From: Meloidogyne chitwoodi
Lineage: Eukaryota; Nematoda; Chromadorea; Rhabditida; Meloidogynidae
Direction: 5' to 3'
Assembly (NCBI GenBank): GCA_015183035.1
Contig: JACZZP010000001.1
Location: 2,294,001 to 2,358,000 of the forward strand
DNA: 64,000 nucleotides
In this document: in pieces, positions 44,210 to 55,617 of the stretch
How positions within the stretch are numbered: the first letter of the stretch is position 1
Layout of the letters: every line of letters starts with the position of its first letter
Made by a program: the position numbers and the translations under genes
The notes under the pieces: model-generated
Told to the model about the DNA's origin: nothing
What the model saw: only the letters and a program-made list of their open reading frames with translations
Databases searched by the model: none

Positions 44210-47200
44210 TTAATCAACATTGAATGCTGAATTTGTGAATTGCTGGCAATATTTATTATTTTTTATTTGTTTTTTGGAATAATTTACAGATTTCTGTCCT
44301 CCTTGTCTTAGAGTTTTAAGCGCACCAAAACGGCCAAATCCACTAGAAATTTGTGCCAAATGTTTATTCGTCCCCAAAATTTCATTGTTTGTGTTTCGTA
44401 ATCGTGAACTAAATGTTTATTAAATTAAATATAAAGTTTTATTAAATTACTAATAAATATATTCACAGAGGAGAATGATCATTGAAATACCAATTCCAGC
44501 GAGAATTACCTAAAGTTTAAGTTAAAATTTTTTATCTTTTATTTTTTTTCTTACCAAAAAAACACCTCCGATATTCTGAACACTAATTCCGTTACTATCA
44601 TCATCCTTGAAATATTTTATTAAAATTAATGTTTTAACAAGCACTCAAACGGCGTCTCATATTAGGTAGTGACATACCGTACTCTCACATTCCTTGGCAT
44701 GTTCATTTCGGTGCCACCAACGCTCTTTGCACGTTTCCAAACGTCTTTCATTCTGAAGCCTCAGGATTGCTAATTGGTCAAATTAGATTTAACTAAAAGG
44801 CTGAATTAACCTTGACTAAACTTTTCTTTTAACACATGATCCGTTTGCACAGCGATTGCATAAGGTTTTCTCGAGAATTCAGGGCCAACCTGAAATATTA
44901 AAGGTTTAAACCACTTAGCTTGTTTTATCATTTATGTTGGTCTTATGGGCTAATCCGAAATTTAAATTATTTAGGCAAGTTAACCTGTTGGAGTCGACAG
45001 TTCGTCAGTGTTGCATATTTTATTTCCATTGCATCTCCCTAAGAATTATAAACAAGTAAATTATAATATTTAGGGAAGGCATTACAATGAAAGCGAAGCC
45101 GCGTTCCGAATTTAACACACGATCAATTGCCTCATTTATACTCGTTGGTAGGCGTGATTCTGCAATATTGTTAATTATTAAAACTGGGCTATAAGTAGCT
45201 AAAATGAACCTTGCATAAATCGCCACATATTTGTAAATTTATCTGAAACGGGATAGTCCCAAACTGCGAGTTTGGCTCTATCACGTGAATCTAAAGATTC
45301 ATTCAAAGACATTTGTTTCCAAATACTACAATTTATTTAAAAAAAAATAAAATTTAAATAATATTTTATTTTGTATTTTACTTATAGAATTGTTCTTCAA
45401 TTTCAGCCATACGACGAAAATAAGTTTCTGTCGCACCACCTGTTTTTTGTTTTGCTTCAAATTTTAATTTCTCTAAAAAGTAAAAACCTTTCAATGGTGC
45501 ATATTCGACTTTATATTGTTTTGCCAAATCATCCAATCCACTGTAAAGATAAATTTTTACCAAAAAAATTTAAATTTCCTATTCACCCTATTGTTTGTTC
45601 CATTCTTGAAACAGTCAAAAACGCAGCTAAACAGAACATAAAAAATAAAAAATGTCATAAAATACCTAAATTTGCAGTGTACGAAGCAATAATATAAAAT
45701 TAAAAAATAATTAGAATAAAAATTTAAATTAATACAATAAATCCAAAAAGCCACCAAGTAGCGGCGACCAAACGGCCAGAAACATTTTTTGGCGCTTCTT
45801 TAGAATTTTATTTATTTTATGTTATTTTGGCATTTTGTTTTTATTTTTTAATTTTTATATTTAAATATTTACCCCCTCCACCTTGAGGTGTTAAAGAAGT
45901 CAAACTTTGAATTAATATTATTTAATAAAAAAACAAAAATTTTACCAAAACCAGAAGCTTTCCTTTTAAATAAATATAAATAAAAAAAATTAAATTTTTT
46001 AAAAATACTTTCAACGTAAATTCTCGCTTTTCAGTCTCACTTGTATATTTCTCTCTGTTGTTTGTGTAAGAATAAGGACTGAATCGGTCAAAAAGCCAAA
46101 GAAGCATGCTAGTGAAGATATAAGAACCAAAAATTTAAATTATATTAATTTTAAAAAATTAAAAAGAAACCGAATATACATGCCCAAACCGGCCATTCTA
46201 AGACTTTGAGAAATTTAAAAAGCGAGGTCTCCACTTCAGATCGCTTGATCAGAATACTTAAACCGACCAAATCATAAAATGGAACTGTGAAGTCAATATC
46301 ATTTTCCCTTTCAGCCAATACTTTAATACTTTTTTAAACATAAAAAAATTTTAAACTAACTACTAATAGGTCCAATAGCTATTTCAGCTCGACCAATAAC
46401 CAACTCTCCAATTAGCCCATCCCAATTGCCGTTCTCATCTACTGAGCCAAATTTACCGTCTTCAACCAAATATAGATCGAACGTGAAATTTAATGCCTAA
46501 ATTAATAAAATCAAAAATTATTTAAAAGAAATTTGGACAAATTTAAGCATTTTTAGCATATCAATGCAATATCCTTCAACTTGTTGACCGTTGACAAGAT
46601 ATACTGGTTCTTCACTAGCGCAAGGCCTCGGTCTTTCCAATCCAATAGAAGAAGGGTGCTCGGAAGAAAATTGGACAAAAGGCTCTTGCTTCAATAAAAA
46701 GAGATTATTTAAGATTTTTTTCTTTTTTGTTAGAAATAATTAAAAGGATTAACAATTATCGTGACAACTCGGAAGTGCTGCAAATTGCGGATATTAACAT
46801 CTAGTCCGTCAGAATAAAACGGGGAAATACCTTCTGAAAGGCTCCAATTTGCAATCTTTTTTAAAAATAAATATAGATTTTAAAAATAAAATTTATTTAA
46901 AATTTAAATTACAAATTTAGCATAATCAACATCTGGTTCCTGCTCACTCCTTTCCACTTTAAGAATAATCGCGGTGACTATCTTAAATATAATAAATATT
47001 AGAGATCGGAAGGGGATCGGGTCCCGGTCCTTTTTCCCGGATTTTTCTGAGTCACCTGGATGAAACCGAGATCGGGAATACCCGGTTTTCCCGTTCCGGC
47101 CGGTGATTAAATTTCAAATTTCCGGTCCTTTTCCCGGATTCCCGGTTTCTCGGTCAGGACCCGTTTATTTTTGGATCTTGAAAAAAGGGAATACCCGGTT

Positions 47201-49219
47201 TTCGCGGTCCGGGCCTCCCGGTCGTTCCATTCTAAAATTTCCCGTTTCCCGGTCCCGGGTTTTTCAAAATTCCGATCTCTAATAAATATACAATTATAAT
47301 ATTTTGATTTACTTGGTAATAACAATCTCCAAAATACAATTCATAAGATCCAAATTCGCAACATTCTTTTGGAGATTTATTCTGAATGAGCTGTTTTAAT
47401 CCAATATTTTCTTCAATTTTATTGTCAGAAATTTTAATTATTTCCGTTTTGTTTTGGATAATTTTATTTTTCGTTGCTTTGCGCATAAAATGTGAAATAT
47501 TTAAATAATTATTTTGTAGAAAGAAATCATAAGCAAGAGAAATAATGTCTAAGCAAAAGGATGCTTTTATCTTTAAAAATATCAATAAAAAACTTCTTTT
47601 TATTAATAAACCTCTTCAAATGTAGGTAAAGGAAAAGAATAGTTCCAAACATCGAGTTCTTCCTATACAATTATTTTATTTAAAATTTTTTTAATTTAAA
47701 GATATAGGTAACTTGTTTTAAAAAGTCATTAAACGCCCTAATTGTTTGTATACGACCATTTGATGCCAATTGAATCCTAAATTATTTTATAAATTATTTT
47801 ATTAAAGTTAAAATACCAAAAAAAATCTGCGCTCGTACATTGAACGTTGCATTTGAAAGCTGCAGTATCTTTTGAAAGCACAATAAATCGACGAAAGCTA
47901 TGCGACTCGAAATGAGAAACAGAAGCATGAATGTAACTGTAAAGATAATTTTCATTAGATCTTTTTTGAATTTAAAAACAACAAACAGTTCAGCTGATTT
48001 GACCGACGCGATGACAAAAACATTATAATATTTTGTTTTATCTACAAGTTTTTTAATATGCGTTGAGACTGCATTAAAATCTGATAGCATCTTTTCAAAT
48101 CGAACAGGCATCGGCAAAGCAGAAAATGGTTTCCGCCAATCGTATATTAAATTGTCACCTTAAATGGGGTTTCAGTTGAGCGACGCCGTTTGAGTGATAG
48201 GATTTGAGCGTCAGATTTTGAGCGACAGCCATTTGAGCGACCGTTGTAAAGATTTGCGCGACGAATTTTAACAATCGGCATCGCTCAAATGTCTGTCGCT
48301 CAAATGAGTCGCTCCCCTTTAAATTATAATTAACAAAGAATAGCTAAGAGAGTCATAACTTACTAAAATGTTCATCATATAAAACAATTATAGGTCCGCT
48401 CATATTTAATAAATTGATTAATTCGGGAATAATATTATCGAAAACTACAAAGCCTGGAATAAGCTGAATAAAATTTTCTTCCTCTGACGAATCTAGAAGA
48501 CCATTCATGGTTTCTGTAAAAATAAATATATTTATAAAATTCAAATTAATAATATAATGCCATTCTCAACACCATTCCAAGGTGAATGATGAATTTGTAT
48601 TGTAGGCAACATCAGTTTATTTGCTAAATCTTTGATCAACTGTTTGGCACTAAAACTAAAAAAGTAAATTAAACAAAAATTTTTATTAAAAATGTTAAAC
48701 CTGCAAGACAAGTCGATCAAAAATGAAGTCTTTCTTTGTTGAATTGACAGATCTAATTCTTTAAAAATATATAAAATATGATTTGGAAGAGAAATTATTT
48801 AGACTAATATCAAATTGAAAATAGTGGAAGAAAAAGAAAATTGGGGTTTTAGGGACGATTACCCTTGTTTTATAAATTTAAAATTAAAAAACCAGTTTTA
48901 TTTATCGACAAATTTTTAGACTCATTAGGTAATGCAAACATGTCCAAAAAGACTAAACCATCATCAAGCCCATAGCGATCCTGAAAAAAGAGCATTGAAG
49001 CATTCAAATGCCCAATGAACGAAGAAACAATTTCATCTAGTTGTTCATATAAAACTGCTGAAATAATAAAAAGATTTATTTTTGCTAACCTTTGAATTAA
49101 GGAAAAAAACTTATAGTAATGCATGGCACAGTTGAGTTCTGAAAAGCTTGCTGGACAAGGAAAAATTCTGCGACGACGACGAAAAGAGTATTTCGGAAAA
49201 TGCCAAAGTAGGTGAACAT
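44210..49219 (-). CDS. glr-7: Ionotropic receptor IR25a-like glutamate-receptor family channel
   Basis: IR25a is the conserved co-receptor of ionotropic chemo-, thermo- and mechanosensory receptors; the C. elegans member is GLR-7. The start MFTYFGIFRNTLFVVVAEFF is a signal peptide. An extracellular N-terminal domain follows (LDEIVSSFIGHLNASMLFFQ). The ligand-binding S1 has GYCIDMLKMLK, DGLIGELVIGRAEIAIGPI and FTVPFYDLVGLSILIKR. After M1 (ACIFGFFLI) come ESFWFCLTSLTPQGGGEAPK, VSGRLVAATWWLFGF, and SYTANLAAFLTVSRM (M3). S2 has SGLDDLAKQYKVEYAPLKGG, KLAVWDYPVSDKF, ERGFAFIGDAMEIKYATLTN and GPEFSRKPYAIAVQ. Then NGISVQNIGGVFLV with M4. The terminal tail ends NSAFNVD. The run TPQGGGEAPKN is the IR25a hallmark. 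About 20 exons, including a 17-base microexon (45946-45962). The exon carrying SYTANL lacks a visible AG acceptor. Confidence 0.85.
47000..47281. mobile_element. hAT-type non-autonomous element in an IR25a intron
   Basis: Ends TAGAGATCGGAA and TTCCGATCTCTA are inverted repeats, and a perfect 8-bp direct duplication ATAAATAT flanks the element (46992-46999, 47282-47289). TAGNG ends and 8-bp duplications are hAT hallmarks. The interior is GC-rich (CCCGGTTTTC, TCCCGG repeats) and non-coding despite open frames across it. Confidence 0.88.
48166..48317. mobile_element. Foldback element, TTTGAGCGACRGCC family, copy 1
   Basis: Ends GGGGTTTCAGTTGAGCGACG and the inverse of GAGTCGCTCCCC are built of reiterated (T)TTGAGCGA(C/T)RGCC modules. 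It sits in an IR25a intron. The flanking duplication is only partial (TTAAAT). Same family as 49554-49694; related to 51947-52118. Confidence 0.75.
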
Positions 49220-50375
49220 GTTTTTGGAAAATTGACTAAAAAAAACTCAGTAAGTAATGGTAGTCGAGATAAATAAAATTTAATAGTCAAAATAAAAAGA
49301 GCCAATACTTGTGTAAACAAATAAATAAATATATAATTAATTGCAAGCCAAATATGTATTTATTCGTTTGCGAGTGAACAAACAAATGCCAACAAATAAA
49401 TTATATCAAATTTCCAACCTGATTTTAAAATTTCATAGATAAACGAAAAAACAACTTTTAGGCATAAATTTTTATATTTGCCCTTAAACGGAATCTCTGC
49501 GTAAAAAATATTAATCGAAATTTATATTCAAATATTTATCAGTTCGCAATAGAGGAGGGTATCATTTGAGCGACGCCGTTTGAGCGACAGATTTTGAGCG
49601 ATGCCATTTGAGCGACCGTTGTAAAGGTCCATTTGGGCGACGAATTTTAACAAATGGCTGTCGCTCAAAATCTGTCGCTCAAATAGTCGTTCACCGCAAT
49701 AGAAGCTCATCCAAGAACTTTGCCATAGAATCAATAGCACCTCGAACATTTTTAAAAAATTTGAAATTATTTATATTTAAAAATTAACATAATGCCATAT
49801 TAATTTTGCTTCTGAATCTCTGTCCAGAAAATATAATTGAATTCTAATTTCAAAAAAAATAACATTTTGGTAAATGAGACATATTCGTATGATCATTTTT
49901 AATAAATTTATTTGTATTTGTTTAATAAATCTTTTAAAGCTCAATTATATGAATATATTTAATTTGTCTTTTTATTCATAAAAATTAGAAATTGTGTATT
50001 GTGGTGGTCATCCTTAAGTTTAAAGAAATTTTATACATTTCTATATATTTTTTATTTATTTTCCACGCCTGTCTTTTCCGCGAGAATTGATCGATTGGCC
50101 ATAGTAGCTTAAGGGCAAAAGGATTTTGTCTGCTACTTTTTAATCATCAATATTTTCCTGTCATTTTTAATATTATCTAGACAAAGGGGAATAAACGTTT
50201 TTCCCTTTTTTAAGGTCAAGAAATATTTATTTTTTGAAAAATTAACTTTTTATAGGTATATTTCCCTATAAAATCTTTAAGTTTTTCCTGAATTTAGCTA
50301 ATTATTTAACTAGCCAACTTTATATAATAAAATAATAAATCTTTAAGGTAATAAAAATCCTTTTTTTCTTTTTTA
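49220..50375. other. Divergent intergenic region between IR25a and F-spondin
   Basis: Contains the foldback element at 49554-49694. An open stretch around 49528-49749 is partly that element and is not called as a gene. The rest is AT-rich. Promoters of the two divergent genes must lie here but no motif is assigned. Confidence 0.5.
49554..49694. mobile_element. Foldback element, TTTGAGCGACRGCC family, copy 2
   Basis: Left end GGAGGGTATCATTTGAGCGA and the inverse of the right end GTGAACGACTATTTGAGCGA form imperfect TIRs; the modules GAGCGACAGATTTTGAGCGA repeat within. A perfect 9-bp direct duplication CGCAATAGA flanks it (49545-49553, 49695-49703). Confidence 0.85.
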
Positions 50376-53300
50376 ATGACTTATTTACTTCTTTTAATTG
50401 GATTACAATTTATTTGTATTTTTTCTTCTTCAAATAATCACCCAACAACTACAAAATGTAATCAACGTTTATTTGAGGCAAAGGGAAATCCAGCATCCGG
50501 TTCTAATGGTTTTAGTATTGAAGTGAATGAAGGATTAGATGAAACAGATGGAGAGGATGGTTTGGAGGTAAAGGCTCCCCTACATTTCGTGCCACTCTAT
50601 TGCACGACGTTTCGTCTCTACGGCAAAAAAACTACATTTCGTTTACCCGAGCCCACGGTTTTTTGCTGTTGGGACGAAATGTCGTGCAATAAAGTGTACC
50701 ATTTTGTAAGGACGAGGAAAAATAAATATTTAATTTTTGTAGGGTCTAAAATGGAATAGTAGTGGTGTTCAACCTGATGGATATATTCCTGGAAAACATT
50801 ATGTACTAACTATTCGTGGATGGTTTTTATTAAATTATAAATAATTAAATAAAATATATATTTAGGAGAACACAGTTTATAGTACAAACATTTCGTGGTT
50901 TTGGTTTAACAGCACTTTTTGAGTCAAGTGGAAAAGCTGCTGGACATTTTGACGTCAAAAAAGTTAAATTTTTAAATAAATTTAAAATTTATTTTTTTAA
51001 AAAGAATCGTAAAGGCCGTCGTGGTGATGTTAGAATAGCTCCAAATTGTAGAACAGCAGGTGTTTCACATACAAATTTAAGACCAAAAACAGAAATACGC
51101 GTACTTTGGAGAGCACCAGAAACAGATGCTGGGGGATGTATTTTTTTCCGTGCAAGTGTTATTCAATCAAGACAAATTTGGTATTGGCTAGAAAACGAAA
51201 TGACGAGAAAATTATGTCCAATAGGTTGAATTTTTAAAGAAAAATTAATTTTTAGGAATGAGAGGTTCGCTCTGGGGTTTTTCTCATTTTTCAAAATTCA
51301 TCTTGGGGAAAAGAATTTTTTACCTCCCGGGAGAGAGAAAAATTTATCCTTTCTCCATGGGTAATATTCTTTCTTTTTTCTCACATTCCCATTTATTCCA
51401 AGCGTTGAATTATCCCAACCTAAATAAGTCCTAATAGTTGGGATAAGATGGAGATTAATTATATGGACAATTTTTACATAATTTAACAAATTTACTTTTT
51501 TTAAATAGAAGGTCATCAATTAGCTATACCTAAGGATGATCCAGAAGCAGAATGTTGTGCTTGTGATGAGGCTGAATATGAAACTTTATTTGTTGGTATA
51601 TGGTCTAGAGAAACACATCCAAAGGATTATCCAACTTGTAATGGGAATTTAAAAAATTAAAAAAATATTTTTTTTATTAATTTAGTGGAACATTTAACTC
51701 ATTTTACTGATATGTTGGGTGCTTCTCATAGTAAAAATTATTCTTTTTGGAAGTATGGACAAATAGCTACAGACGGTTTAAAAGAAATTGCAGAATGGGG
51801 AAATACTTATAAAGGGGAAAGTGAAATGAGAGCAAATGCTAGTGAAATACGAACAATTTTAAAAATAAAAGGACTTTGGTATCCTGGTTAGCTTGTTTTT
51901 AAAAATTGGGAATTTTAAACGAAAAGAATTTTAGATAATTCCGCGAGTGGGAGCGAGTCACTTTACCGACGCCGTTTCATCGATAGGATTTGACCGACAG
52001 CCGTTTTACCGACGCCGTTTGACCGACAGCCACTTGACCGACCGAAGAAATGTTCCATCGGTCAAAATCTGTCGGTCAAATCCTATCGTTAAAACGGCGT
52101 CGATAAAGTGACACCCCCTTCCGCGAACAAATTAGAAGAACATGCTTTTTTCCCCTTTTTTATTTTTAAATTTTAGAAGTTCAAGGCAAAAGTACTGGCC
52201 ATTTTCATGTAAATCGTTATCATCATTTGCTTTCATTAGTTTCAATGTTTGGACCTTCACCAGATTGGTGTGTAGGTATTTCTTCAATTAATTTGTGTTT
52301 GCCTGATTGTTCATGGGTTGATGAAAGAGCTTTTGATTTAAGACCATTTGATGCTGGAACAGATAATGGATATACTTATATGGTGAAAATAAATAATTAA
52401 AAATTATAAATAAATTAATTTTTTTGTTTTAAAGTCACCCAATGAACCAGCAGAACCTCGAATACCAATTTCTCAAATTACCACAAAATCTGACATTCGT
52501 TCACCTTTTTATGATATTCAAAATGAAGAAATTGCCCCACTTGCTAGATTAGTTGTAAAAAGAAAGAATATATTACGTGGACAGTGCAGACAAATAGAAG
52601 AATATCGTAGTGAAGCACAAAATATTAGTAGCAGCACTTCTGAAGATAATGAATATAAAGATAGAAGTAAGGATTTTTATTAATAAAAAAGTTGACTTTT
52701 ATTAAACCCACCCAAAATTAAAAATTAAATAATTTTTACTTTTAGGAGAATGTGCTGTCAGTCAATGGGGTTCTTGGTCTTTATGTTCTGCTACATGTGG
52801 AAAAGGAATTCGAATGCGTTCTAGGTATATATATAAAAATATTTTATAATATTTATTTTTAAAAAAGAGTTTATACATTCTCTGTAAAAGCACAAATGTT
52901 TCATTGTCACAGACAAACAACAGAACGTCAATTTTGTAATGCTAAACAAAGTGAATGTGGATCTGATTCTGATGCTTTTAATTCTCGTTGTTTAGTAGGT
53001 GGATGGAGTGATTGGACAGAATGGTAAAAATAAAAATTTTATTTTTTAAAATTAAAGTTGGGTGGAATTTAATTTTAAAAATAAATCTTTCTTTTAACAA
53101 AAATTTAATGGAAAATTAGGAGAGAAAAGGATGTTGTCAGAGAAATATCTCCTCTTTTTCCATACTATTTTTCTTCTGTCTCTCACTAAATATAATTTTT
53201 TTAGTTTTTATTAATATTTTTTATTAAAAAATATTAAAATTAGCACAGTCAAATGTGGTAAAGGGACACGTAGTAGAGAACGACATTTATTAAATAATGC

Positions 53301-54794
53301 GACTAATGATGCTATAAAATGTAATATTGAATTAAATGTAGTAGAAGAATGTATTGGTAATTATTTTTAATTTAAATAAAATAAAAATAAATTTAAAGGA
53401 GAGGATGGAGAAGATTGTTCAATAAAAGCAAATCCATTTTGTAAAACTACAAGTTGGAGTGATTGGAGTCCTTGTAGTACAAGTTGTGATGAAGGTATAC
53501 GTGTTAGGACAAGGCTTTTTTATTACGCAGAACATGAACAGGTTAAATTTAAAATTCTTTACTTTTTTATTTTTGACCAAATTTTTGAATTTTGTTGGAG
53601 CCAATCTAATCAAAAATAAAAAAACCTTAAATTAATTTTAAGAGTTGGAAAATAATTTTTTTAAATTAATTTTAAGGAATGTTCAACAACAAAAAGTTTA
53701 ATGGAAAAAGATCGTTGTCGTGTAGCTGATTGTCGTCGTTTACTTAGTGCTCATTCTGAAGGTTTTTTTTAATTAAAAAAATTATTTTTATTTTCTAAAG
53801 AAATTTGTGCTGAAGAAAAAGAGACAGGTCAATGCTTAGGACAGTTTCCTCGTTATTGGTTTAATATAAATACTTCACAATGTGAACGTTTTGTCTATAG
53901 TGGATGTAAAGGAAATCGAAATCAATTTGAATCAGAAGAGGAATGTAAACAATTTTGTTTACCAAATTATCGTTCAATTATTGGTTTGTTAAGGTGGTGA
54001 TGTTATTCTGAAGCTTATAAAATTGTTAAAAAAGAAGCTAAAGAGATGAAATTTTGCAAGAATATCCTTTATATTGTTAACTAAATTTTCTTAAAATTTG
54101 AGATTTTTTTTTAGTATTTCACAAGTTATAGAAAATTTTATAAGCTATTTCTATATAATATCATCACGTCAAAACGTCCCTTATTCTAAATTTAATTTTT
54201 TAAAGCTTCAAGTGCTGATTTGCTAAGTTCTTTTAGTGAAAATAATGAAGAAGAACAAGAACAACAACAAAATGATGGAGGTTTAGCATTAGATTGTGAA
54301 TTGAGTGAATGGAGTCCATGGACAGAATGTTCTTCTACTTGTGGTAAAGGAAAGAGAAATCGACATAGAAATGTTAAGGTTTGAATTTAAAAGAAATTAA
54401 AATTTAAAAAAATTAATATATTTTTTTAGACTTTCCCTCGAAATGGAGGAAATCGTTGCCCTCCAAGGGAACACCGTATCCAGGAACGACATTGTGATAA
54501 CCGGCCTTGCGGTTAGAATAAAATTTTAATTTTTTTAATTAGAACTTTTTTTAAGCACCAACTTCATGCAGAATTGGTCGTTGGTCTGTTTGGTCATCCT
54601 GTTCAGTCAGTTGCGGTTCAGGTTATCAAACGAGGAGAAGACGAGTTTATCGATATGGAATGGTTTAAATAAATTTTTATATTTTCTTAAACTTCAAAAA
54701 ATTTTAGATAGACCCAGATGATAAAAATTGTCAAGCGGCAGAGTTAGAACAACGAGAATGTGTTATTCCCTGCCCTCAAAATGAGGAAACATAA
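50376..54794 (+). CDS. spon-1: F-spondin (Reeler, Spondin_N, thrombospondin type-1 and Kunitz domains)
   Basis: A secreted matrix protein that in C. elegans (SPON-1) holds muscle and epidermis to the basement membrane and affects axon position. The signal peptide is MTYLLLLIGLQFICIFSSSN. A Reeler-type region follows (PDGYIPGKHYVLTIRG, TFRGFGLTALFESSGKAAGH), then Spondin_N (ECCACDEAEYETLFVGIWSR, EHLTHFTDMLGASHSKNYSF, SLVSMFGPSPDWCVGISSIN, PFDAGTDNGYTY). Three TSP1 repeats (SQWGSWSLCSATCGKG, GGWSDWTEW with CGKGTRSRER, TSWSDWSPCSTSCDEG), one Kunitz domain (CLGQFPRYWFN, RFVYSGCKGNRNQF, EECKQFC) and two more TSP1 repeats (SEWSPWTECSSTCGKG, GRWSVWSSCSVSCGSG) complete it. The end is CPQNEET. About 17 exons. 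Two foldback elements sit in introns (about 50578-50710 and 51947-52118). Confidence 0.92.
50578..50710. mobile_element. Foldback element in a spon-1 intron, beside the splice donor
   Basis: The two arms, CTCTATTGCACGACGTTTCGTC at left and GACGAAATGTCGTGCAATAA at right, are inverse copies (arms shown in part). The element begins about 10 bases after the GT donor of the exon ending DGLE. The flanking duplication is not clear. Reading through the intron would add unrelated residues and is not the protein. Confidence 0.7.
51947..52118. mobile_element. Foldback element, TTTGACCGACRGCC family, with 8-bp duplication
   Basis: Ends GTGGGAGCGAGTCACTTTAC and the inverse of GTGACACCCCC form TIRs made of GACGCCGTTT / TTTGACCGACAGCC modules. 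A perfect 8-bp direct duplication TTCCGCGA flanks it (51939-51946, 52119-52126). It sits in a spon-1 intron. The ends align with copies at 48166 and 49554, so this is a sister family. Confidence 0.88.
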
Positions 54795-55183
54795 TTGATC
54801 AAAAAGAGGACAAAAAATTTTTTTTTTCAGAAATTTATTTTTAAGGAAATATGTATATTTATAAATAATACTGCCTTTTTTTATTATATAAACATTTATG
54901 TATTATTTCTTTTTTTTTATTAATATTTTGATAAAATGTGATGTTTAATTATTTTGTAATTAATATTACATGTTTTTTCATATAAATCTAACTAAACCGG
55001 TGGGTCTTTTACATCGTTTAACAACATAATAAAATGTCAACTCTGACGGATTAGAGTGATTATTCCCTCAAAAAATTTCATTTTCTACAAGTCAGCGTAA
55101 ATACTTTCAAAACTGATTATCCGTATTTTCTACTAATTCAATAAAAAAACAATTGTAATATTAAACCTCCTTTTAATCTTTAA
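54795..55183. other. Intergenic region downstream of spon-1
   Basis: AT-rich 3' region of spon-1, followed by the 3' flank of the spliced-leader RNA gene. Nothing else is recognised. Confidence 0.4.
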
Positions 55184-55279
55184 GCCTCGCCTAAAAGACA
55201 AAGCAATTCCAAAATTTACCAAGTCGCCACTCTTTCAAGGGCTGTAACATTTAGTACCTTAAACTTGGGTAATTAAACC
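55184..55279 (-). ncRNA. Spliced-leader (SL1-type) RNA gene, variant leader
   Basis: On the minus strand bases 55279 to 55258 give the 22-base nematode SL1 leader with one change, A instead of G at position 20 (AATTACCCAAGTTTAAG core). It is followed directly by a GT donor (GTACTAAATG). An Sm-binding site AATTTTGG lies at 55216-55209, at the spacing of C. elegans SL1 RNA. A perfect 8-pair 3' hairpin closes the molecule (GCTTTGTC at 55204-55197, loop TTTTA, GGCGAGGC at 55191-55184), and a middle GCC...GGC hairpin precedes the Sm site. The RNA donates its 5' exon to pre-mRNAs by trans-splicing. A single copy is seen here. The exact 3' end is approximate. Confidence 0.88.
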
Positions 55280-55617
55280 GAGGAATACGACAAAAGCTAA
55301 AAACATAAGCAAATAAAACAAATAAATTTTAAGCGAGAAATAAAAAACATGTAATTTTATAACAAATGTTAAAAAAACTCTAACAGTCATACACTCTCTT
55401 TCTTTATTTTTCGTTTCTCTAATACTGAGTTAAATGAAAAGCAGTCTTTTTTTCAAAACATCTAAACTATTTTTGAACAAAATGGTCAAAAACAAACTAT
55501 AGAAAATGTCAAAGACTAGAATTTCTGTCGCATTTCACTATATTTATTTTTAGGTTGTTTACAATAAATAACGCATTTACTAACACAAATTTATCTTTAC
55601 ATTAATTATTATTTTAA
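55280..55617. promoter_or_regulatory. Divergent upstream region of the SL RNA gene and pms-2
   Basis: About 340 bases between the SL RNA 5' end and the pms-2 ATG. An snRNA-type proximal sequence element would be expected about 50-60 bases upstream of the SL RNA, but I cannot assign one by eye. Confidence 0.3.

Noticed and set aside
45557..45757. 66-codon hydrophobic minus-strand frame
   Set aside because: Out of frame with the IR25a M3 segment; an artefact of introns around the SYTANL exon.
47107..47325. Minus-strand open frame with FEKPGTGKREILEW
   Set aside because: Reads through the hAT element at 47000-47281 in an IR25a intron.
49528..49749. 73-codon minus-strand frame MFEVLLILWQSS
   Set aside because: More than half is the foldback element at 49554-49694; the IR25a signal peptide is found at 49219 instead.
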